Below, piece after piece: positions 1-12,800 of a DNA stretch of 64,000 nt. Position 1 is the first letter of the stretch. The number at the start of each line of letters is the position of its first letter. The notes beneath the pieces were generated by a model. The model was not told the DNA's origin, did no database searches, and saw only the letters and a list, made by a program, of their open reading frames with translations. The stretch spans positions 15,686,601 to 15,750,600 of the forward strand of contig NC_064037.1 of the NCBI RefSeq assembly GCF_932526225.1. Direction: 5' to 3'. A program made the position numbers and the translations under genes. The DNA is from Nematostella vectensis (taxonomy: Eukaryota > Cnidaria > Anthozoa > Actiniaria > Edwardsiidae).

Positions 1-697
1 CTCTTAGTAGAGTGTCCAACATATTAACTTTTAAATCATTTTTCTAAAAATAAAGAGGTAAAATCCTCCCCCCTCCAAATAGTTGTTATTGTAAATTAGA
101 CTTTTACATTTTTGGGATTCTTACATCTATTGCCCAGCATGAAAATGCTTCAAATAGATACAAATATCCACAAAATACCACAAATCAAGAATTTTGTTTT
201 TCAAATCCTCTTGTCAGAACTCAAGATTTTCAAGGCAAATTGTATTAATTCCAACTAAGCCATGATATATGGTTGTCCTCTCTATCCTAGTGAACTTGAT
301 ATTACAAAAAAACAATTACATATAATAAAAATAGTCCTTCCTGCTGCAACCTTGATGGGTTGGGATTCAGCCCCACTAGCTTTCTTTTGCCTTAATCGTT
401 ATTTGGTCAAGTACAGTAAGGGTATCTTTACATGATCCTGAGGTTGAGCACCAAACCCAGCTAAAGGTCAACCCTGGTTCAATCCTATTTCCATAACCTC
501 CTGTAAACCTTTACATGAACCAGGGACACTTCCCTGCATGAATCTGCCTCTAACCCACATTAATTTTCCTCCTGGGGCAACCTGGTTCTCAGATTGGGTT
601 GATCGTTGGAAATCTGCCACATTTGTTAATTTTCCCATGTAAACACAAGTTCACTAGCCAGCATAGGCTTATGTTACATTTACTATTTTGTTATCAG
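1..697. other. Intron or upstream flank of the CASTOR-like gene
   Basis: No coding exon, RNA gene or mobile element was recognised here. The first supported exon begins at 698 in reading phase 1, so this stretch is presumably the 3' part of an intron whose upstream exons lie left of the window. Confidence 0.5.
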
Positions 698-885
698 AGC
701 TGCCTGTAGGAGAGTGTATTGATGTAGCTGACCCCCTCTGGAGAGTGTTAACAGTCTCAGCAGGGGCACTTGGCTCATTAAACTTGACTGGCATAAGCAA
801 GATTGTCAAGAGTGTCATTTCCCCTCTGGCAGATAACAAGATTTCTGTACTTATAATCTCCACCTACCAGTCAGATTATGTGCTA
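698..885 (+). CDS. CASTOR1: CASTOR exon a (ACT domain 2 core)
   Basis: The exon follows ttatcag and ends before gtaagt. It enters in phase 1 and leaves in phase 0. It encodes ELPVGECIDVADPLWRVL, then SVISPLADNKISVLIISTYQ and SDYVL. The Ser-Val pair and the YQxD tetrapeptide align with human Ser111/Val112 (arginine pocket) and Tyr118/Gln119/Asp121 (GATOR2 contact), as remembered from the published structure. Confidence 0.88.
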
Positions 886-3800
886 GTAAGTTCTTTTATT
901 TGTTTAATCATTTAGTAATTTCATTTATTTATTTGTTTGTTTGTTTGTTTGCTTGCTTGCTTGTTTTTTTTTGTCTGTATGTTTGTTTGTTTACAATCTC
1001 CAATGTTAAAATAATAGAACACATGATTTAGAGTAGCATAAAAGAGCTTATATTGTGAATTAGATGGGGATAGGGGAAGGTTGGGGAAGGGTGACACTTT
1101 TAAAGCCCTTAAATGTGTTGTGCTCTTTCTACTGCCTTTTTCCCCCTGCCAGAAATAAAAGATAAGTTTGACAAAGGGGAGGATGGGGCAAGGGGGTTAA
1201 CCTATCCCCACCCCCACCCCTGAGGGCTAACCTATCCCCACCCCACACCCCCAGGGGACTAACCTATACCCACCACCCACCCCCAGGGGACTAACCTATA
1301 CCCACCCCACACCCCCGGTGGGCTAACCTATCCCCACCCCTCACACTGGATAGAGGGTGTACTGACATTAGTGTTGCCAGGGGCTCATGAGTAGGGGCAA
1401 TCATCTGTATTATATAAGTGTCCAAGCGTTTCCAAGGATCAGGCTATTTTTAGACGCGCGCCCACGAACGGGCCAATCAGCTACTTTACCGTTGGTCGCG
1501 CGCGAGTGACGTGAGGCTGCACACGCAAATTGCAGTTAGGAAGAATATTTTTCTATCCATCATCCGTCCATTTTGTTTGTTTACCAATAAAAATGCAATT
1601 TAGAATAGGTAGGTTTGGATTCATATCAAAAAAGAGAGCAACAAAAGTCAAAGTACCAAAGAGAGAACATAGCTTTTTACCTGAGACTGCGGGTGCAGTT
1701 GAGCTCAGCCAAAACGTCAACTCAAAGGTCGAATCTGATTAGCTCATCTGCGCGTCTTAAAATAGCCTGATCCTAGGAAACGCCGTGACACCAATATAAT
1801 ACCAGAATGTGGGGAAGTTGATTGCCCCTACTCATGAGCCCCTGGTGTTGCTCAGTAACAACGTTGCTACGCTGATGGCGTTGAGCACGCGCGTACAAAA
1901 CACCAAATTCGTCAGTCGCAAGCTTTCTTGAAATAAAAGAAACAAAAATATGCACTCAAAGTTCACAAAAAGGACTTTAACTTGATCTCAACCTTACCTT
2001 ATTTCCCATGTTTGTAAAAACAAACAAACATTCCGCGAAGATTTTCAAGGCAATGTTTTTAAAGCCCAATTGTTCAATTTCCACTATATCTGTGCACACT
2101 GCAACACCGGTTGCAGACGCTCGCGCACGCACTAAAAATCTTATTTCAGAGTATGTATCCGAATTTATAAAATACTATTTCAGTTTTGATCATGACATGA
2201 CAGATATCGTTCCTAAGAAGTGTAAATACCACAAAACAATATTAAAAATTTGTTTTTAAACTTCATTTCAATTTCATTATCAGATCATCTGAGATATCAG
2301 CATGTTTGAGCAGGCTGTCTGTGCACGCGCGGGCTTTGTTTTACTTCCGGTTCTGCGTTTTCTAAAAAAAGTTTTTATTGTCGCGAAATTATTTCAAAAT
2401 GCAATATTTTTTCATTATTCCTTATTATTGAAATCTCCTTTATATGGCCAAGCATGGATTTAGCGTTAATCTAACAGAAACAGAAATTATATCAAATAAT
2501 CTGGATTTCAGGACCTTTGAAAAATCGTCAAAATATAATTCCTGAATCATTTCTAAAACACATGCTTGGCTTAATGCGCCCACCTCTCAAGATTCATAAA
2601 ACGTATTCAATTTTTATTTTCGAGCAAGTTTATTTGAAATATTTGCTTTTTTCTGTGTCTATGATGTCACACAATGGTGCCACGGGGTAACGTCATCATA
2701 ACAGTCAGCACACTTTTGTTGGTCAACTTGGCAAATATCAGACACTTTCTACAAGGCTATATTCACTTTTCCTAAGCAACAGATGTCAGTACACCCTTAA
2801 AATTTTAGTTGAAATGTATGAGTCTACATTTTTAAGATTTTAATGCTTCAAAATGTAAATTATTATATACAAAATTCCCCTCATATTTTTCTATTGTACG
2901 ACGGTCAAGTGCTAAGTGACTTTATTATCTCAAAACCATGACGTCATACAACGTCACGCAATCATACATAATACAACATCCCCCTTTCAGTTTACACAAG
3001 ATCATGTCCATAAACTTATAACTAACAAACTTGAATTGGAACGGTCTAAATGCTAATTTGCATCCACACTAAATAATCATCATAATCAGGTGTTCAGTGA
3101 CACTTGTGAACGTCCAACTAATAATAAATCATGTCTGGATTATTAGTGGGCTTTAAAAGTCTGCCCGACCTTCTAACTACTGCCTTAGATGGGCTAGGGG
3201 AGGGAGACGCAGCAGGTCCTGGCGATCCTTCTCCTCCTTCGCGTACTGGTGGTCGGTTGGAAGGGCTCGGTAGGGAGCTGGACTCTCCAGATGTCGCCAC
3301 TGGTTCATGGACTAACGCTCTTCTGTTCCTTCTGATCTCTGAGCCATTTTCTGTTACCAGTTGGTAGGATCTCGGGCTTGCAAGTTTCTTCTCTATCTCT
3401 CCGTACCTTTGCTGGTCCCTTATGAACACCTTGTCCCCTTGGTGGAGTGTTGGGAGTTCCACAGCTCTGTGGCGAGAGTTGTAGTTACTGGAGTAGCGCT
3501 CTCGATATTCTTGTTCTCTCTTAAGCAGCTGTTCTTGGTCGATCTTTCGGGGTTTTAGGTTCTCGGGGACCGATGGCAACTTGTTACGCAGTTTCCGCCC
3601 CATCAGAATCTCACTAGGGGTTAGGCCGTTGGCCAGGGGGGGCAGAACGGTATGCTAGGAGACCAAGGTGTGGGTTTGTGTTCTTTCGCAGGATGTTCTT
3701 GGCGGTCTGAACCGCTCTCTCGACCTCACCATTTGCTTGTGGGTAGTGTGGAGAGGAGGTGATGTGGGTGAACCCCATGTCCTTGGCAAAGTTGGTAAAT

Positions 3801-6800
3801 TCCTGGCTAACATACTGGGGTCCGTTATCCGAGACGACTGTGTCCGGTATTCCGTGCAGAGCAAAAATCTCGCACATGTGGCGCGTGACTGCAGCTGAGG
3901 TAGTTGATCCTAGCTTTCAGGATTCAAACCATCGGCTTGCGTAGTTGACAACGATAAGGTAGTCGGTCTGTTCTAGTTCAAAGAGGTCTGTACCGGCCCG
4001 GCTCCATGGTAGGTTTGGGAAAGACAGCGCCATAAGGGGTTCTCTTCGCTCTGGTCTGAGTTTGGCGCAAGTTTGGCATCTGTTGACCGTTGCTTCTATC
4101 TGTTTGGTTATGAGCGGCCACCACACCGAGGAGCTCGCGCGCCCTTGGCACTTGGTAATGCCAAGATGGCCTTCATGTAATCATACATCAGGATTCCTCG
4201 GTTGACCGTCAAGTGTTGCTTCTTCTCCCAGTATGGCTTCAGGAGTGGTAGGGATGGCATAATGGGAGGCCATCCCTCTAAGCAGTAGGTCTTCACCTGC
4301 TTGCATATGGCGTCGCAGTCCTGGGCTTCCTGGATGTCTTTGAGGCGCCGTTCCGTTGCAGGTAGGGACTCTAGGACTGATTCGCTGTGTTCTTCTAATT
4401 CCTCGATTTGTTTTAAGTCCTGGGGAGTGGGACTGCTTGTGGGTGCACGAGACAGGGCGTCTGCTGTGTTTTGGTGCACTCCTTGCACGTAAGTGACCTC
4501 TGGTGAATACCTGGCCATTCGGAGGCGAAACCTCAAAACCCTCGGGGGCAGCTTGGAGAGGTCTGTGCTTGAGAGAAGGGGTACCAGTGGGCGGTGGTCC
4601 GTTTCTAGGGTGAATGGTGTCCCAAGGATGTAGTCTGAGAACTTTTCACATGCCCACGTGGCGGCCAGCGCCTCCTTCTCGATGACTGCGTATCGCTTCT
4701 CCGTGTCGTTTAGAGAGCGTGAAGCGAAGGCAATTGGGCGCCGGTTACCGCTGCTGTCGCTTTGCAGTAAGACTGCTCCAAGCCCGTCCTGGCATGCATC
4801 GGCAGCGACGATGCTTCGTTTGTTTGGATCGTAGTGTGCCAGCATATCTGTAGAGGTCAGTTTCGTCTTGATCGCCTGAAAGGCCCTTTCCTGAGGCTGA
4901 TCCCAAAGCCACTGCTGCTCTTTCTTAAGTAGCTGGCGTAGGGGCTCATTGATGGTTGCTAGGTCGGGTATAAATTTGGCCAGCTGGTTGACCATACCAT
5001 TGAAACGCTGGAGCTCTGTCACAGTGGTAGGTCGGGAAAAATCTTGGATTGCTTTGGTTTTCTCCGGGTCTGCTTCTACCCCATCCTCCGAGATTACATG
5101 CCCGAGAAACTTCATGCGCTGTTTAGAGAACTCACATTTCTCGTTCAATGTGACTCCAGCGTCCTTGAGCCGCTGTAACACTTTTCGGACACGGCTGTCG
5201 TGAAGCTCCTGTGTCGGCCCATGTATGAGGATGTCATCCATGTGACAAACTGTGCCATCGAGGCCCTCTAGGATTCGAGACATGGTACGCTGAAATATTT
5301 CAGGGGCTGAGCTGATTCCAAATGGGAGGCGGTTGAAGCAGTACCTGCCAAATGGTGTGACAAAGGTGGTGAGCAACCGAGACTCCTCGTCGAGGGGTAT
5401 TTGCCAAAATCCAGAGTTGGCGTCTAGCTTGGTGAAGACTTTGCTGTCCTTAAGCTTTGCCAAGTTCTCGTCGACACTTGCCATAGGGTGGATCTCTCGT
5501 TTTACTGCCTTGTTCAGCGGTGTCAGGTCAACGCAGATCCTTACATCACCATTGCGCTTGGGAGCGATCACCATGCCTGAGCACCAGTCTGTGGGCTCAC
5601 TTACTGGTGAGATTACCTTCTGACGAACCATGGCCAGTAGCTTCTCTTTGACCTTAGGGAGAAGTGGGTGCGGTACACGTCGGGGTGTGTATAGACAAAC
5701 TGATACTGCGTCCGGTTTCAGAGGTATCTTGTACTTATCCTTCATGAGGCCCAGCCCTTTGAATTCTGCCTTGAAATTAGGGGCGGTCTCCACATTGTGC
5801 ACTGCTGCTGACGGTATTAACAGCTGGAGTGCCTGGATTGCTGACTTGGAAAGTAGATTCTTAGATTGGTTCTTCATGACGTAAACATTTTCGCGGTGTG
5901 TCCTCCCTCCGACTGCAAATAAGGCGTCTGTTATCTGTCCTTTTATCAAGTGGGACAAGTTCACTCCACCGGGTCCTCTGAACATGCTTGTCGCCTTGTC
6001 CAGTCGCCGGTTTTCCAACCACGGTGCCTTGTCGCCAACCACTGTCACCTTTGACCCACTATCAAGTTTCAAGGTACAGGGGTTGTGGTTTATGAGCACT
6101 TCCGCTGACCAGAATTCATCGTTGGTGGTGCTCACTTCGCCCATGAAGTAGCAGTCGTCTAAATAGTAATCTTCCTGGTAGCTTCCTTCCTCTTCTCTAT
6201 TTACTTCATGCACTTGTTTGTTTGACCGACAGACTACGGCGTAGTGGCCTGTTTTGCCGCAGTTACGGCACTTTGCATCCTTAGCAGGACAATCTTTCTT
6301 GACATGGTCTGCCTTTTTTCCACACCAGTGACAGGAGGTGGAGGAGTTATGGCTTCCCGGGGTTGTTGGTCTACGGTCTTGGGTTTGCCTTCTTTTGTTG
6401 CCGTTTGTTTTTTGTTGTCCACCGTTGTTACCGTTGTTACCCCGGCCCTTTCTTTGGTTGTTTCTTCTGTTCGGCTGCCTCTTATCTGTATGGTGAATGG
6501 TTTCTGTCTGGCTCGAGTATGGTTTCCCGCTTATCACTTGTCGGTGAGTTCTTGAGATCTCGGCAGCTCGAAGGCTTTCAACCACCTTATCTAGGCTTGG
6601 CACCGGCCGTTCCCTTAAAAGGCGTTCACGTCCACTCTCATCGGTAGTACCTATGACTATCCGATCTCGGATGAGAGAGTCCTTCAAGTCACCGAACTCA
6701 CAAGAGTTGGCTAGATGACGCAGGCGGACGACATATTCGTCGACGGACTCGGAGGGCTTCTGTGTTGCAGAGTTGAAAACAAACCGTTCATACAGCACGT

Positions 6801-9800
6801 TGCGTTGGGGTACAAAGTATTTTCTAAGCTCTTCTATAATCCTCTTCGGGTCTTTCCTGTCGGCGTTGGTCAGGGTGGGTAATGAGTTCATTATCTTCTT
6901 GCTTTCAGGGCCCATTACCGTGCAAAGTGTTGCGGCTACTATTTCCTTGCCTGGAGGGGATGTCAATTTCGACCTTAGATCGGTAGCAATGGTATAATAG
7001 TCCCATGAGGATTCGAAGTCCCGCCAGTTCTCCACTACGTCTCCCTGTAACGACATTGGGGGTGGGGCTGGGATCTGATATGTAGCCATTACTGTAAATG
7101 AATTCGCACAATAACAAAGACAGATTGATAATTTTATGAAGTAAATAACGCTTAAAAAATATCTGAAAAAATATGCGCGAAAAAACGTCGCGAAAAAGAA
7201 CGTACTAGAAAATTATAGCGTATCATACATAATACAACATTTTCTACAAAACTGAGTAGGTTTTGTTTGAATCCTGATACTTAAGATCCCAGTTACAACT
7301 AGCTTTGTTTTCCTGTTGATCTTGATTTCCAGTATTTCCTTTATTTTTTTCCCCTAAATTCTAAATCCCAGTTCTAAATGAGGTTTTGTAAAACACATTT
7401 GTTTTGTTCTCAGGTAAAAGACTTAGATTTGCTTTCTGCAATAAACTGTCTCTCCAATAACTTCAAGGTCTTCATGGACAAAGGCTCTCGTCTTGAGCCT
7501 GTTTCTCCTACATTGCAAGAGAAAATGAATGCTATGCAACACCCAAGCACTGCCCCGCCAGGTGGGGATACCTGTGGTGAAGCATTACCTCCCTACCCAT
7601 ACTGCATTGTGTTTCAATTCTTACTATAATTTTACGGATAGATTTGCAGTATAGTATTTGATAGCTTAGGAGCATTTTTATGCATTTTTCTGAGTGATAA
7701 ACCTTGATATTGGGTGCACTTTAATTTACCTTACCATGTTTTATTTTTATTAGGAGATTTTTTATCCAAAATCTTGAGAGAAGCTGAGTGTTGTTCTAGT
7801 ATTCTTCAAATAAAGAAAATCCAAGAATACAACTTTGATTCGGAAAGTTGTTTTCAAGGATTCCTGCACTATGCTTTTCAAACAACAAGCCAAGTTTTAA
7901 GTATTTTTGTTTCAAGTTTGTTATGTCTGAGATGGGTGGGATAGGTTGGAGAAGCTTCAACTGCTGTAGAATCAGTAGTGATATACAGGGCCGTAGCAGG
8001 GGGCATGTGCTCCCCCAATAATTTGGAAAATTATACGAAAAGGAGTAGGGGCGTGGCTGTGCCCCCAGTATTTTCTAAATGTTTCTGTATTGTGCCCCCT
8101 AACATTTCGAGGACTGCTACGTCACTGATATAGTAAAAAATCTTTTAACCAACTTTTGTTTTCCTTTGCAGTTAAACCTCGGCCAATTACTCATCCATTT
8201 GTCTGCCCACTTAACAAGTTTTACATTTCAAGTCTGGACATGAAAACCCTACACCAACTGACACCTATTATACTAGACCTCATGTTCTACTCAAAGTAAG
8301 TGAACGCCCTACACCAACTAGCACCTTACACCAACTAACACCCTACTTCAAATAACACCCATCATACTAGACCTCATGTTCTACTCAAAGTAAGTGAACG
8401 CCCTACACCAACTAACACCCTATACCAACTAACACCCATCATACTAGACCTCATGCTCTACTCAAAGTAAGTGAACGCCCTACACCAACTAGCACCTTAC
8501 ATCAACTAACACCCTACTTCAAATAACACTCATTATACTAGACCTCATGTTATACTCAAAGTAAGTGAACGCCCTACACCAACTAACACCCTACACCAAC
8601 TAACACCCATCATACTAGACCTCATGTTCTACTTAAAGTAAGTGAACACCCTACACCAACTAGCACCTTACACCAACTACAACACCCATCATACTAGACC
8701 TCATGTTCTACTCAAAGTAAGTGAACGCCCTACACCAACTAGCACCTTACACCAACTAACACCCATCATACTAGACCTCATGTTCTACTCAAAGTTAACG
8801 CCCTACACCAACTAGCACCTTACACCAACTAACACCCATCATACTACACCTCATGTTCTACTTAAAGTAAGTGAACGCCCTACACCAACTAGCACCTTAC
8901 ATCAACTAACACCCTACTTCAAATAACACTCATCATACTAGACCTCATGTTCTACTCAAAGTAAGTGAACGCCCTACACCAACTAGCACCTTACACCAAC
9001 TAACACCCTACTTCAAATAACACCCATCATACTAGACCTCATGTTCTACTCAAAGTAAGTGAACGCCCTACACCAACTAACACCCTACACCAACTAACAC
9101 CCATCATACTAGACCTCATGTTCTACTCAAAGTTAGTGAACGCCCTACACCAACTAGCACCTTACATCAACTAACACCCTACTTCAAATAACACTCATCA
9201 TACTAGACCTCATGTTCTACTCAAAGTAAGTGAACGCCCTACACCAACTAACACCCTACACCAACTAACACCCATCATACTAGACCTCATGTTCTACTTA
9301 AAGTAAGTGAACGCCCTACACCAACTAGCACCTTACACCAACTACAACACCCATCATACTAGACCTCATGTTCTACTCAAAGTAAGTGAACGCCCTACAC
9401 CAACTAGCACCTTACACCAACTAACACCCATCATACTAGACCTCATGTTCTACTCAAAGTAAGTGAACGCCCTACACCAACTAGCACCTTACACCAACTA
9501 CAACACCCATCATACTAGACCTCATGTTCTACTCAAAGTAAGTGAACGCCCTACACCAACTAACACCCATCATACTAGACCTCATGTTCTACTCAAAGTA
9601 AGTGAACGCCCTACACCAACTAGCACCTTACACCAACTAACACCCATCATACTAGACCTCATGTTCTACTTAAAGTAAGTGAACGCCCTACACCAACTAG
9701 CACCTTACACCAACTACAACACCCATCATACTAGACCTCATGTTCTACTTAAAGTGAACGCCCTACACCAACTAGCACCTTACACCAGCTAACACCCTAC

Positions 9801-12800
9801 TTCAAATAACACCCATCATACTAGACCTCATGTTCTACTCAAAGTAAATGAATGCCCTACACTAACAAACACCCTACACCAACTAACACCCCACACCAAC
9901 TAACACCCATCATACTAGACCTCATGTTATACTCAAAGTTATTGACACCCTACACCAACTACCATTCAATGTACATACATGATACACATAGATGCCTATA
10001 CAACACTTTCGGTATTATAGCAACACTGTTCTTGTTACTCAAAAATTAAAACTACATATTGCATATAATTTTATCAGTTCACGACCACAACGTGGAGAAG
10101 ATTTTGAGCAGTTCTTTCACCTGTCAATTGTGGATGGTGATATTTCACTTTTGCTTGATGAACTTGCACTTTCAAGGTAATAATACATCATCGTTTTCAT
10201 ACCGTAAATGCTTAAATAAGCACACAGGGGGCATCATTTATTTGATGGGGTTTCACGGAGGGCTCTGATTCAAGGATGGGTCCTAATATGAAGCTGGGGG
10301 CCTATTTTAAATTAATACTTCTACTTCTTATGAGTAGATCATATTGTTTTCAATCGTTTGTATTTTGTAAAATAGACTGAGCATCAATAAGACAAACAAA
10401 TCGACCACGAATCCGCAATAAAGCCCATAGAAACTCTAAATAGCTTTTCGTTACACGTATTGTATACAACATTTTGTTTCGGCATCATCCAGTCTACAGT
10501 CAATGCAGTTATTCAGATACAGTTCTTCCGATCCAGTCAGAGATTTTGGGGCCCATATTTCTATTTCCCTGTCAATCAGTAATGGTATCCACAGCGATTT
10601 TGCTGCAAAGTATACAAAACGTACTGAAGGCAAACAAGGCAAATAGGTGCTTAAATTACCCTAAACTTCAAATTACATCAATGAGGCCGCTTTTGCATAA
10701 AAATGGACGAAACTTTAACAACAAACAGATACATTTTCAAACTTCATGGCAAAATTCATTTTAGTCATATCTAAAAAAAATTACTGCAGGCTGTCAGTCC
10801 CCCAGTGCCCCACCCCCTGCTACGGCCCTGAGAATATAATGGCAATAACCAGGTTCCTAGTCCTGTTTAATAGGGTAAAACCACGCATATCTCGCAATTC
10901 TTTTCACCCCTTAGAAGTTACATTCTAACTACATCATCCAGCTATGATGAATTGAGTTAGTAAGTCTCCTTGAAGGCAGACGTTCCAGATTTTACCGTAA
11001 CATGGGGTAAGTTTATGTCACTTCTTGTTCCAGATTTCCTAAGGGCAGTCTGCTGACATGTAACAGTGAGGAATGCTGGCGCATGATACGTATTGGGGAT
11101 CATCCGCTTGGTTTTGGTGAGTAATACAACAAGGAACATGAAAGCTTGGTTTGTAATGGTTCTAGGATAATGTTTACTCCTTAATGCCTCACCCATGACA
11201 TAAAAATTTATATAAGCGCCGGGGCGCTTTTTCAAGCATTTCAACATCCCCATGCCTTCCTCCGACTCTTTGTGATTCACGCGTGAACCCGAGGTCAGGC
11301 CGCAAACCTCGTCATCTTGTCAACGTTTTGTCTCCTCACCTCCCAAAGAGTTGTTGGAAGGCTTGGGAAAGCTGACTTGTGGTAATGTCAGATTCAGTTT
11401 TGTCCAATGACGTGTAAGGTGTTGCATTGTGGGTAACAGGGGACCATGCTGTTTTGCTACAAGCATGCACCACGATAATACCAACCAGAATGCTTTGCAG
11501 TGATAATAGCATGCTGTGCACGTCCCTAACCAGAATGCCTTGCAAAACTAACTGGTCTTCAGTAATAACCCAGCATGCGTTATGATGATCCTAACCAAAA
11601 AGCACTGCGACACTACCAATCTGCAAATGATATTTCAAGTTAACCAGCATGCTAAGCAGATAACCTGTTGCCTCCAGATGAGTGCGGTGTAGCAGCAGAG
11701 ATAGCGGAGCCCCTGGCGGATGCGCAAATGACAGCGTACTACCTCAGTACCTACGCCTTGGGCCATACTCTGGTATGTTGAGCGGTGGGTGAGTCAAGCG
11801 CGCACAGACCAGACAATATCCGTGAATTATCGAGGCTCTGTTATAAGCGAGACATCACAATAAAACGTCTTTGGAAACCTTTGTCAAAGACTTTGGGTCT
11901 GACTTGTGTGGCTCCGGGTCTGACTTGTGTGACTCTGAGTCTGACTTGCGTGACACTGGGTCTGACTTGCGTGACTCTGAGTCTGACTTGCGTGACACTG
12001 GATCTGACGTGCGTGACTCTGGTCTGACTTACATGACTCTGGGGGCTAATTTCCTTGTCATTTGTTCTGACTTTCGTGACTCTGGCTCTGACTTGCGTGA
12101 CCAGGGGTCTGACTTGCGTGACACTAAATCCGACTTGCGTGACACTGTATCCTACTTGCGTGACACAGTTTTTTTGTGTATATTTTGAATATCTTATCAA
12201 TTTGAAAAATATAATTATCAATTTATTATTAGGATGGATTAAATCTGCAGTGATCTTATTCAGAGTCTGCGAAAAAGCTCACTTCGTTGTTTCTGTCTGC
12301 GCGCGATTGTCTTATGCACTTGCAATCCTGAGCTCATATGGTGAGACGGGCTCCCTGTGTCAGAAACCTATGACGGCCCCCCTGTGTCAAGGTTAATTTG
12401 ATGGGTATCCTGTGTCATATTGTGGTTTACTGTTGATTGTAGAGCAGACGGGGGTTGTGGCGCAGGCCTCGGAGCCTTTAGCTGACGCAGACATCATTAC
12501 TTTCTGTATCTGCTCTTACAAATATGATTACCAGCTGGTATGTATTGGAAATTCTCTAAAGAAGGCCAATTTCGCCAACTCCGCCATTTCACGCCCCCGC
12601 TAAATACCGAGCAACTCAACATATACATTTCTATCGGCTAAGAAGCGAATAACAAATCGAATTCCGTCGATAAAGTATCAGACTTCAATATTGAAGGATT
12701 ATTTTGAAGGGTTATTTTGCAAAAAAAGGACTGTTGTATTTTCAAATGTAACATCCTAAGCTTAACTTCGGAATAGCGTGCCACATAATTGGGTTCCATT

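Larger units (their letters stand above)
2654..7239 (-). mobile_element. Decayed Ty3/gypsy retrotransposon, antisense in CASTOR intron
   Basis: Order on the minus strand: gag-pol, integrase, then a purine tract (complement of 2979-2990, AAAGGGGGA) next to a putative 3' LTR at 2654-2978. An 18-bp match ending atacaaca occurs at 2961-2978 and 7222-7239, where the 3' and 5' LTR outer ends should be. Flanking ttttc (2649-2653 and 7240-7244) fits a 5-bp target duplication, though it is low complexity. The rest of the 5' LTR and the primer site are missing. Confidence 0.7.

Noticed and set aside
1530-1742. 70-codon frame inside the hAT-type MITE
   Set aside because: Lies within a nonautonomous element and lacks any transposase motif.
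2008-2259. 83-codon open frame in the CASTOR intron
   Set aside because: No family similarity recognised and no splice support.
7891-7895. Earlier donor (caa/gtttta) for CASTOR exon c
   Set aside because: It would leave phase 0 while the next exon needs phase 1; the gtattt at 7901 restores frame.
11785-12396. Repeat-protein frames SDLRDT / VTQVR
   Set aside because: Minisatellite between CASTOR exons A and B; no coding support.
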